Source: Clostridia bacterium (GTDB taxonomy: Bacteria > Bacillota > Clostridia > Oscillospirales > Butyricicoccaceae). From it: a DNA stretch of 45,407 nucleotides. The position numbers were made by a program, and so were the translations under genes. Numbering within the stretch: position 1 is the first letter of the stretch; every line of letters starts with the position of its first letter. The stretch spans positions 1-45,407 of the forward strand of contig JAFSZV010000051.1 of the NCBI GenBank assembly GCA_017455565.1, written 5' to 3'. Below the pieces are notes generated by a model that saw nothing but the letters and a program-made list of their open reading frames with translations, was not told the origin of the DNA and did not search any database. Shown one piece after another: positions 16,492 to 23,641 of the stretch.

Positions 16492-17417
16492 CCTTCCACA
16501 TCCTTTCCAAAGATATCCTCCACCTTGAACAAAAGCGCGATCAAAATAACCATTACGATCGCCAGCAGGATCGCCGCGGCGGAAAGCTTCTGGAAGTTAT
16601 AAGAGAGGAAGGTATTGTTCATGAAGTGCTGCAGGGTATAAAGCCCCTCATAGGGATAATCGCCCGACAGCAGATAGACCTCGCGGAACACTTTGAATGA
16701 ACTGATCATGGAGAGGATGGTGACGAACAGCACTGTGGGCGACAGATAGCGCAGCTTGATGTGAAAAAACTTGTGCACCGCCGAAGCGCCCTCCACGTCG
16801 GCCACCTCCAGCAGCTCTTTGGGAATGTTATTGAGCGCCGCCATGAACAGAATCATATTGTAACCCAGGTTCTTCCACAAAAACAAAACAACGACCACCA
16901 GCTGGCAATAAGGCGATTTCAGCCAGTCGATGGCCTGCGCGCCAAACAGCGACAGAAACTGATTGAGCGTTCCCTTCGCGTGAAAGACCACCTGCCAAAT
17001 CAGCACCACAGAGGCCACCGGCACCATCATAGGGCTGAGGAAAAAGGTGCGGAACATACTTTTCCCTGGGATTTTCTGCTCCAGCAGAAGCGCCAGACAC
17101 AGCGAAAGCACCACCGCCAGCGGCACCGCGACGGCGGCGAAGATCGCCGTATTCTTGGCCGCAGTAAGAAACGACGAATTATGGATCACATCGACAAAGT
17201 TTTTCAGGAAAACGAACTCCGGATCGTTGGGACTGCTGACCAGCGAATAATATACCACGATGGCGAATGGCGCGATAAAAAACACGGTGACGCCTAGCAC
17301 GCTGGGCGCGAGAAACGCCACGCTCTGCAGAAAATCCTTCGCTTTCGGCGTACCGAAGGAACGGCGCAAAAGTGCGCCGTTCCTTCGGTCGTTTCGACTA
17401 TCTCTGCTCGTTGACAT
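16488..17417 (-). CDS. Sugar ABC transporter permease (MalF type)
   Basis: A 309-aa permease with six helices beginning at about residue 33 (FLAPSVLGVTVFFIAPFAIV). The EAA loop is ELLEVADVEGASAVHKFFHI. The start is uncertain. The ATG at 17415-17417 overlaps the solute-binding gene by 20 nt and has no clear Shine-Dalgarno. It forces translation through a 17-bp hairpin that encodes residues of the basic N-terminus. Internal TTG (codon 17, in the hairpin loop) or GTG starts nearer the first helix are alternatives. Family neighbours typically start only 10-20 residues before the first helix, so a shorter protein is quite possible. Confidence 0.9.
   Translation of the reverse strand: MSTSRDSRNDRRNGALLRRSFGTPKAKDFLQSVAFLAPSVLGVTVFFIAPFAIVVYYSLVSSPNDPEFVFLKNFVDVIHNSSFLTAAKNTAIFAAVAVPLAVVLSLCLALLLEQKIPGKSMFRTFFLSPMMVPVASVVLIWQVVFHAKGTLNQFLSLFGAQAIDWLKSPYCQLVVVVLFLWKNLGYNMILFMAALNNIPKELLEVADVEGASAVHKFFHIKLRYLSPTVLFVTILSMISSFKVFREVYLLSGDYPYEGLYTLQHFMNNTFLSYNFQKLSAAAILLAIVMVILIALLFKVEDIFGKDVEG
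17352..17389 (-). promoter_or_regulatory. 17-bp perfect stem-loop at the solute-binding gene/permease junction
   Basis: Arms 17352-17368 and 17373-17389 pair perfectly around a 4-nt loop. There is no T-run after it in the transcript direction, so it is not a standard terminator. It begins 9 nt after the solute-binding gene's stop codon. In other sugar-uptake operons a stem at this position protects the upstream mRNA and lowers permease expression; that role is inferred here. Confidence 0.7.
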
Positions 17418-19755
17418 AGAGCTTCACTCGATTCTGGACCTCCGCAGCGGTCTGCTCGGCGGTTTTTTCACCGTTGAGGAAGGGCGCCGCCGCGTCCATG
17501 ATGATATTCAGCATATTCTCGTCATAGTTCTGGACCTTTTTAGTGCGGTTGATCAGATCCATGATCGCCGCCTCGTCCTCGTCGGTCATCGCGTAAACTT
17601 CAACCTCTTCTCCGGCCTCGTTTACAAATGTATACTTGGGATAACGTACAACATTGCCGTTTTCATCCGTCCAGGTTTCTTCCCGCTTCGCCTCGTCTAT
17701 CAGCTTCTGGAAATCCTTCTTATTGAGGGAGAACATCCAGATGTCGTCGCTGGGCAGAAGCAGCTTGCGGATAAACTGCCAGGCCGCGTCTTTATTCTTG
17801 CACTTGGAGGACATGGCCAGCCCGTTGTTCAAGGAAAAGAGATTGCCCTGCCGGTCTGCGGTGGGATAGCCCACATAGACGAGATCGTCACCGAAGGTCG
17901 ACCGCTGATAAAAATAGTCCCACACGTCGGAAAAAGCGGTCTGGAACAGGAGCTGGCGGCCCTCGCGGTACATGGTGGCGTCATCCTTCATGTCCTCCCA
18001 GATATCGTCGGGAACGGTCTTGGGCGCCAAGGCGCTGAACTCCAGCAGCTTGGCAAAGTCGCCGTTGTCAAAGGTGCATTCACCGGTCTCCCAGTTGATG
18101 AACGTATCCATATTCCAGACGCAAAGCATTCTGAGCAGGTTGTCCTGGGAATAATACGGTGCAAGGACCGACGCGCCCTCTGGCATCCGGGTCAAGGCCT
18201 CTTTCAGTTCATCCACCGTCCAGCCGGTGATGTCGCCCACGATCCTGCGGCTGGCGATTGCAGTCTGAATGTAGAAGTTTTTCGCCACATAATATAGTTT
18301 ACCGTTTTGCTGCATGGCCTCGATCACAGGCATCACCAGCGCGTCGGTGCCGCCCAGCTCGGTATCGTTCTCAATATAGGGCATCAGATCTTCCAAAAGA
18401 CCTTTTGCGCCGTAAAGTTTGATGGGCATACCGTCGGTAAAAATGAGATCGGGCATGTTGCCGGAAATGATCTCCGTGGAGAGCTTCTTCATGCCGGCAT
18501 TATAGTCGTCTTCCGTATTATACTCGGAATAATCTTTTACCTCGATGCGGTATTCCTTGTTTGAACGGTTAAAATCCAGAACCGATCTGCGCATGTTCCA
18601 ATCCAGCCACATGACCGCCATGGTGATGGGCGTGCGGCGGTTCTCAGGCGTGACCTCAGTCTTGTTGAGAACGATGAGGTTGAGTTCCTGTTTTTCGTAG
18701 TTTTGCTCCATGGTGACGACGCACTCGTTGGACAGGATGGAGAATCCGTTGATGTTGCTTTGATCAATATCAGAATTGAGCCAATCCAAGATTTTATTCG
18801 TTGTGCCGTCTGCCTTGCACCCCATCAGGCTGGTACTGCTGTCGTAATAATAGAGATAGTTCTCGTCGCCGCCGTAAAGGTTGTTCCACGAATACGGCAT
18901 GGGAAGTTCTTCCTTTGCGGATTTAGTGGCAAGATCCAAAACGACCAGCACCGAGCCGTTTTCGCCCCAGGAGGTGGTAGCGATCCGCCCGTCGCCCAAT
19001 TGAATGACACGCCCGCCGAAATTTTCGCCCGTAATCTCGGCGATCACCTTGCCTTCCGGATCCAGCACGAGGATGCCGACATCTCCATTGCCAAGATACA
19101 GGTTGCTGTTGTTATCAAAGCAGAAATTGCTGAGATAATAATATTGATAAGCATCCTGATTGTCCGGATAACGCTCCTGCAGGATCTGCCGAATATCAAT
19201 CGCAGCCAATTCCTCGCCGTCAGGGCTCAGCTTGCGAAGCAGCGTGCGCTGTCCGTCGTCCACATAATAATTCCACTGTTCGTCCGTTTCCGGATCAAAG
19301 TCTTCCGGAAGGTCGTAGTGATAGGAATAGATCGCTTCGGCAATCCAAAACGCTCCGTCGGGCGCGATGGCCATGGCGGTGATATTGCTGCCGCCTTCAG
19401 AGCCTTCGGGAACCTCTGTCGGCTTAAACGCCTCCAGCGGCTTCAGATCGGTGCCGTCAAGATTGATGGACATCAGTTTTTGAACGGTGGTCTCATATTC
19501 ATACGAATTGCCCTCGGGATCGGTCTCCGTGACGGTCCCGCCGGTCACGTAAGTAATAAAATAGACCCGGTTGTTCGCTTTGTCTACATAGGGACTTCCG
19601 TTGATCCCCCGGTATTGCCCATCTAATCTGTAATAAGTTGGCTCAAAAATATAAGTGGCCTCGTCCGGCTGATTCTCTTTTTGTCCGCAGCCGGCAAGAA
19701 TGCCAAGCAGCATCGCCGCGGCAAGCAGCAGGGCGGTCAAACGGATCTTTTTCAT
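17398..19755 (-). CDS. Large extracellular solute-binding lipoprotein with extra N-terminal domain
   Basis: A 785-aa lipoprotein (lipobox LAGC near residue 23) that should deliver a sugar to the two permeases. The C-terminal part, from about residue 375, is a type-1 extracellular solute-binding domain: VLDFNRSNKEYRIEV, MPDLIFTDGMPIKLYGAKGL, later AMSSKCKNKDAAWQFIRKLL. The first 350 residues are extra. They contain repeated short beta-rich units of the kind NNRVYFITYV, PDGAFWIAEA, NNSNLYLGNGD and DGRIATTSWG, which resembles a beta-propeller. Ordinary members have 420-550 aa, so this is a fusion-type protein. It is the first gene of the operon and has its own promoter. Confidence 0.88.
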   Translation of the reverse strand: MKKIRLTALLLAAAMLLGILAGCGQKENQPDEATYIFEPTYYRLDGQYRGINGSPYVDKANNRVYFITYVTGGTVTETDPEGNSYEYETTVQKLMSINLDGTDLKPLEAFKPTEVPEGSEGGSNITAMAIAPDGAFWIAEAIYSYHYDLPEDFDPETDEQWNYYVDDGQRTLLRKLSPDGEELAAIDIRQILQERYPDNQDAYQYYYLSNFCFDNNSNLYLGNGDVGILVLDPEGKVIAEITGENFGGRVIQLGDGRIATTSWGENGSVLVVLDLATKSAKEELPMPYSWNNLYGGDENYLYYYDSSTSLMGCKADGTTNKILDWLNSDIDQSNINGFSILSNECVVTMEQNYEKQELNLIVLNKTEVTPENRRTPITMAVMWLDWNMRRSVLDFNRSNKEYRIEVKDYSEYNTEDDYNAGMKKLSTEIISGNMPDLIFTDGMPIKLYGAKGLLEDLMPYIENDTELGGTDALVMPVIEAMQQNGKLYYVAKNFYIQTAIASRRIVGDITGWTVDELKEALTRMPEGASVLAPYYSQDNLLRMLCVWNMDTFINWETGECTFDNGDFAKLLEFSALAPKTVPDDIWEDMKDDATMYREGRQLLFQTAFSDVWDYFYQRSTFGDDLVYVGYPTADRQGNLFSLNNGLAMSSKCKNKDAAWQFIRKLLLPSDDIWMFSLNKKDFQKLIDEAKREETWTDENGNVVRYPKYTFVNEAGEEVEVYAMTDEDEAAIMDLINRTKKVQNYDENMLNIIMDAAAPFLNGEKTAEQTAAEVQNRVKLYVNEQR

Positions 19756-19933
19756 GATTTATCTACCTCCGATACACAAGATATTCTGAAACAAAGGCTC
19801 ACGGCCTGATATATAGACGAAGCTCATTGGAAAAAGTTCCGTCGTTTCGCGGCTTTCGCCGCACGCCGCCTATACGGCACGATTCCGGAAAGAATCCATC
19901 CCTTTTTGTTTCCGAATCAAAATAACTGTCACT

Positions 19934-19971
19934 ATCATACCATTATTTTCAGAAATTCTCCAGAGGGAGAA
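19934..19971 (-). promoter_or_regulatory. Promoter and possible operator of the ABC operon
   Basis: On the minus strand there is an extended -10 (TGG-TATGAT, 19934-19939). The -35 position is poor (TGGAGA) and is overlapped by a palindrome TTCTCC-AGAG-GGAGAA (19956-19971). A weak -35 covered by a palindrome suggests activator or repressor control. A second imperfect inverted repeat, TTTGTTGCA with TGTAACAAA, lies at 19989-20012. The leader from here to the start codon is about 170 nt with no other clear signal. Confidence 0.5.
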
Positions 19972-20031
19972 ATATAAAGAGTTCTGAATTTGTTGCAGTT
20001 TTTTGTAACAAACCCCAGACATACTCCGCTT

Positions 20032-22671
20032 TTATCGCTTTGTTCTGCCAAGCTGTTCTCCGACGGTGCTCCCCTTCCGGCTGCGGAACTGATACCTGCT
20101 GACAATCTCTGCGATCTCGGTGCGCGCCTGCGCTACCTCGGCGTGGAAGGCCTTCGCGGAAAGCCTGTTGGCGCCGTGGCCCAGAATGATCAGCTGCTCC
20201 AGATTGTCGGAGGTGGCGACCCTGACCCGGTACTTTTTCCCGATCTCATAGGTCACCTTTTCGATATACATATCAGCTGTCTCGGCCTCTTTGGTATAGA
20301 CAATATCAATATTGTGAAAACGTTCCACCGAGCCCGGATTCCCGTGAACCTTATAAGCGTCAAAGACCAGAATGACGCCGCATTTTCGATAGCCCTGGTA
20401 ATTAGAAAGGATCTCGGCCAGCGATTCTCTGGCAAAGGCGAGGTTTTCCGCAGCAAGGGCTTTCAATTCGTCCCACGCGAAGATGATGTTGTAACCATCT
20501 ACCAGAAGATATTCCGGCAGATCGTCCTGCCGGGCGGCCCTTGGCTTTTCCGGCGGTGCGTCATAAGTCACGTCCTGCTTCCGTGGGATGAATTCCTTCC
20601 GTTTCACAGTCCCGTAGGTTCGTTCATAGATGGCCTGCAGTTCCTTGTCCTCCGCCGCCGTTCCGCGGTAGCCCCGGGAAACGCCAGATATAGGTGATGG
20701 CTTGTCAAAAGTCTCCTGTAAAGCCGGCGGGCTTTTCAGCGTGCTTTTCAGGTGCATGTGGTTCTTTACCTCATGCCACGGTACCAGAACGCCAGCCTCG
20801 CCGGAACAAAAGACCGAATCGGCGGAATTTTCCACGTCCGCATCGGGATCGTACCTGGCGGCCTCCACGATCTGATCCTGCTTCACGCAAGCCTCATAGC
20901 CGCGCACCTGAAGCGTGATCCGCCCGCGTCCTTTGGTGTAAGAAGACAGCTCAGCCGGATAGTTTCGCATGGCGGCTACAGGCGCATATCCCTTCAAAAC
21001 GGCGGCATCCGCAGTTTGAACAGGCGGCTCGCACACACCGCCGCGCTGCTGGATATCCGTCATCGCCCGCCCGACGGCGTTGGTCGGAAGCTCGATGGAG
21101 AAATCGTAAAACGGCTCCAGCAGGACGGATCTTGCCTGGCGAAGGCCCTGACGTACAGCGCGGTAAGTCGCCTGCCGAAAATCACCGCCCTCCGTGTGCT
21201 TGATGTGGGCTCTGCCCGCCGTCAGCGTGATCTTCATATCGGTGATGGGCGAGCCAGTGAGCACGCCCAAATGCGTTTTTTCCGCCAGATGGGTCAGCAC
21301 CAGCCGCTGCCAGTTGAGATCCATCTCGTCGGTGCTGCAGGCCGAAGCAAAGGTCAGCCCGCTTCCCCGCGGCGCAGGCTCCAAAAGCAGATGAACCTCG
21401 GCATAATGCCGCAGCGGCTCGTAATGGCCCACACCTTCTACCGTGTCGGCAATGGTCTCCTTGTAAACGACACGTCCCGTGTCAAAAGAAACCGGAATGC
21501 CGAAACGGTCGCGGATCAGGCGCTGAAGAATCTCAAGCTGCACCTCGCCCATCAGACGGACCTGCACCTCCTGCAGCCGCTCGTCCCAGAGAATATGCAG
21601 TTGAGGATCCTCTTCTTCCAGCAGATGCAGCTTTTTCATCGTTTCGGGGAGATTCGCGTCATCCGGCAGAAGGATGCGATAGGTCAGAACGGGCTCCAGC
21701 GATGGAAGGGTCGTTTCACGTTCCGTACCCAGGCCTTCGCCTGGAAAAGTCCTGCTCAGACCGGTTACGGCGCAGACCGTCCCTGCCGGGACGTGATCGG
21801 CCGTTTGATATTTTGCGCCGGAATACAGGCGGATTTGGTCAATCTTTTCTTTCCAATCGCCTTCCCCGTCTTTCCCGCGGAGCTGTTCTTTTACGCGCAG
21901 CGTGCCGCCCGTCACCTTCAGCCAGGTCAACCGCGCGCCCTGCGGATCCCGCGAGATCTTATACACCCGCGCGCCGAACGCTGCTGCGGTCTCCGGCGCA
22001 AGCGTATCCTCATCCAGTGCACGCAGCAGAGCGTCAACGCCGCCAAGCTTGAGCGCCGAGCCAAAAAAGCAGGGATAGACGCTTCGCCGGGCAATCGACG
22101 CGGCAAGCACGCTTTGCGGGATCGTGCCGCTTTCAAGATACTGCTCCAGTAGTTCTTCATCACACAGCGAGATCTGCTCGTCTCTCTCGCCTCCTCCGCC
22201 GGAAGAAAAATCGACGCACCGGTCACTGAGCCGCGCTTGCAGTTCTGCCAGCAACGCCTGCCGGCTGGCTCCGGCGAGATCCATTTTATTGATAAACAAA
22301 AAGGTCGGGATCTCATAACGGCGCAAAAGGCGCCAGAGCGTTTCCGTGTGGCTCTGCACGCCGTCGGTTCCGCTGATTACCAGAATCGCGTAATCCAACA
22401 CTTGGAGCGTCCGCTCCATCTCAGTGGAAAAATCCACGTGTCCCGGCGTATCCAAAAGAGCGATCTCCGTCTGCGGAAGTGTCAGACGCGCCTGCTTGGA
22501 AAAAATGGTGATCCCCCGCTCGCGCTCCAGGGAATCGTGGTCCAGAAATGCGTCCTTGTGATCGACCCGGCCCAGTTTGGCAATGCTTCCGCTGACGAAC
22601 AGCATCCCTTCGGACAGCGTCGTCTTTCCCGCGTCAACATGCGCCAATATTCCAATCACAAGCTTTTTCAT
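20032..22671 (-). CDS. Tet(M)/EF-G-like ribosomal GTPase fused to a Rae1/YacP-type NYN endoribonuclease
   Basis: An 879-aa fusion. Residues 1 to about 645 are a translational GTPase of the Tet(M)/Tet(O)/EF-G class: G1 AHVDAGKTT (10-18), the RGIT switch I at 52-55, G3 DTPGH (74-78), G4 NKMD (128-131), then domains II-V. After a linker (about 645-718), residues 719-845 form a YacP-like NYN/PIN nuclease: LLVDGYN with D725, VFDAYK with D771, YTKEAETAD with D800, ATSDNLEQ with D822, and GHGANRLSA. Free-standing Rae1 (YacP) of Bacillus subtilis is about 170 aa and cuts mRNA in the ribosomal A site. The tip region that in Tet(M) carries the tetracycline-displacing Ser-Pro-Val reads HIKHTEGGDF here. 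Ribosome-coupled mRNA cleavage is therefore the better inference than drug resistance. Confidence 0.88.
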   Translation of the reverse strand: MKKLVIGILAHVDAGKTTLSEGMLFVSGSIAKLGRVDHKDAFLDHDSLERERGITIFSKQARLTLPQTEIALLDTPGHVDFSTEMERTLQVLDYAILVISGTDGVQSHTETLWRLLRRYEIPTFLFINKMDLAGASRQALLAELQARLSDRCVDFSSGGGGERDEQISLCDEELLEQYLESGTIPQSVLAASIARRSVYPCFFGSALKLGGVDALLRALDEDTLAPETAAAFGARVYKISRDPQGARLTWLKVTGGTLRVKEQLRGKDGEGDWKEKIDQIRLYSGAKYQTADHVPAGTVCAVTGLSRTFPGEGLGTERETTLPSLEPVLTYRILLPDDANLPETMKKLHLLEEEDPQLHILWDERLQEVQVRLMGEVQLEILQRLIRDRFGIPVSFDTGRVVYKETIADTVEGVGHYEPLRHYAEVHLLLEPAPRGSGLTFASACSTDEMDLNWQRLVLTHLAEKTHLGVLTGSPITDMKITLTAGRAHIKHTEGGDFRQATYRAVRQGLRQARSVLLEPFYDFSIELPTNAVGRAMTDIQQRGGVCEPPVQTADAAVLKGYAPVAAMRNYPAELSSYTKGRGRITLQVRGYEACVKQDQIVEAARYDPDADVENSADSVFCSGEAGVLVPWHEVKNHMHLKSTLKSPPALQETFDKPSPISGVSRGYRGTAAEDKELQAIYERTYGTVKRKEFIPRKQDVTYDAPPEKPRAARQDDLPEYLLVDGYNIIFAWDELKALAAENLAFARESLAEILSNYQGYRKCGVILVFDAYKVHGNPGSVERFHNIDIVYTKEAETADMYIEKVTYEIGKKYRVRVATSDNLEQLIILGHGANRLSAKAFHAEVAQARTEIAEIVSRYQFRSRKGSTVGEQLGRTKR

Positions 22672-22686
22672 GGTTCATTCCTTTTC

Positions 22687-22808
22687 TCAATGCTCTAAAA
22701 CCGCCGGATGCTCGTCCAACGGGGTTTTGCCGTATTCGTCGGTTTCAAAAGTTCAATATGCCCGATATCTTCATACACTTCGCACGCCTGCGCGGCGATC
22801 ACGCTCAT
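22687..22808 (-). pseudogene. Small leader ORF with apparent single-base frameshift, upstream of GTPase-nuclease gene
   Basis: From the ATG at 22806-22808 the reading frame begins MSVIAAQACEVYEDIGH and, as written, ends at 22695 after 37 codons with a basic, unnatural-looking tail. If one extra A is placed in the A-run at 22747-22750 (plus strand), the frame continues as an acidic stretch FETDEYGKTPLDEHPAVLEH and stops at 22687. That is 15 nt before the GTPase start. The promoter lies only about 16 nt upstream. It may be a regulatory leader peptide, a site of -1 frameshifting, a decayed small gene, or a sequencing error. The start has only a weak Shine-Dalgarno (AAAAGG directly against the ATG). 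Confidence 0.4.
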
Positions 22809-22823
22809 CCTTTTCAAACATAA

Positions 22824-22852
22824 ATTATAGCAAATTTGCACTTGCTTGACAA
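22824..22852 (-). promoter_or_regulatory. Promoter of GTPase-nuclease gene
   Basis: On the minus strand, TTGTCA (22847-22852), 17-nt spacer, TATAAT (22824-22829), nearly perfect. The leader to the GTPase start is about 145 nt and contains the small ORF. Confidence 0.85.
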
Positions 22853-22908
22853 TGCCGGAGTAAAAATCCCATGCTCCTTGTTGCGCAAAAAGTCGCTTTT
22901 TCAACACC

Positions 22909-22937
22909 TTGCATAATAACAGATGTTATGCTATTAT
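22909..22937 (+). promoter_or_regulatory. Promoter of GNAT gene, with palindrome in spacer
   Basis: TTGCAT (22909-22914), 17-nt spacer, TATTAT (22932-22937). The inverted repeat GCATAA-N9-TTATGC (22911-22931) fills the spacer and would suit a dimeric repressor. Confidence 0.6.
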
Positions 22938-22968
22938 TATTGCAAATTTTTATGCTTGGAGGAGGCAT

Positions 22969-23493
22969 ATGGGACTGAAACTGATAAAGCTCACCGAAGG
23001 ATATGAAAAGCAGCTCGGCGAAATGATCGACGAGTGGAAAAAAGACCAGGAGATCAATCACACGAATCATTCGCCTTGGGCGATATTCAAAAATGATTAT
23101 CATGATTTTGACCGTTATCTTGAACATTTGGAGATGAAAACCGAAACGGAAGGACGGGTCCCGGATTCCGTGTTTTTTTTACTGGATGAAGAAAAAAACA
23201 GGCTGCTTGGCGCGGTGAACATCCGACATTATCTGAACGCCGCCCTTTTGCAGGAGGGTGGGCATATCGGCGCCGGAGTTCGGCCCAGCGAAAGAAGAAA
23301 GGGATATGCCACAGAAATGATCCGTCTGGCGCTCATCGAGTGCAAAAAGCTTGGAATCGACAGGGCGCTGGTAACCTGCGACAAGGAAAACGTCGGCTCC
23401 GCCAAAGCGATCGTAAAGAATGGCGGCGTTTTGGAAAACGAATTCGTCAATTCCGATGGCGAAGTCGAGCAGCGGTATTGGATCACGATTTGA
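22969..23493 (+). CDS. GNAT-family N-acetyltransferase (COG3981-like)
   Basis: A 174-aa acyl-CoA-dependent acetyltransferase. The acetyl-CoA-binding motif A is GVRPSERRKGYATEMI (R-R-K-G-Y-A standing for the Q/RxxGxG/A loop), preceded by the strand GHIGAG. The C-terminal part ALVTCDKENVGSAKAIVKNGG is typical of the small COG3981 group, whose natural substrates are not established. A start at 22909 would lie within the promoter, whereas the ATG at 22969 has a perfect GGAGGAGG Shine-Dalgarno. It is monocistronic, with its own promoter and terminator, divergent from the GTPase-nuclease gene. Confidence 0.88.
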   Translation: MGLKLIKLTEGYEKQLGEMIDEWKKDQEINHTNHSPWAIFKNDYHDFDRYLEHLEMKTETEGRVPDSVFFLLDEEKNRLLGAVNIRHYLNAALLQEGGHIGAGVRPSERRKGYATEMIRLALIECKKLGIDRALVTCDKENVGSAKAIVKNGGVLENEFVNSDGEVEQRYWITI

Positions 23494-23515
23494 AGACGGC
23501 GGCTTTCGAACAAGC

Positions 23516-23548
23516 GGGCAGTCCTGAAAAAAAGGGCTGCTCTTTTCT
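23516..23548 (+). terminator. Terminator after GNAT gene
   Basis: A 10-bp stem GGGCAGTCCT/AGGGCTGCTC (two G-U type pairs in RNA) with an A-rich loop, followed by TTTTCT. Confidence 0.7.
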
Positions 23549-23581
23549 ATGCCTTGTGCTTTCGCCGGCAGCAGATTATGA

Positions 23582-23610
23582 TGGAAATGCGCAGGAAAAT
23601 GTGGTACAGT
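23582..23610 (+). promoter_or_regulatory. Probable promoter of nagB
   Basis: TGGAAA (23582-23587), 17-nt spacer ending in TGTGG, TACAGT (23605-23610): a moderate -35 with an extended -10. Confidence 0.5.
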
Positions 23611-23641
23611 AAGAAAAAACTAATGTTTGGAGGTGCGAGCG

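Noticed and set aside
20752..22152. A 466-codon plus-strand frame opposite the GTPase-nuclease gene
   Set aside because: Antisense shadow of strongly motif-supported coding sequence.
20032..22671. Naming the gene a tetracycline resistance (ribosomal protection) determinant
   Set aside because: Length, nuclease fusion and the replaced domain IV loop argue against it; chromosomal context has no mobile element.
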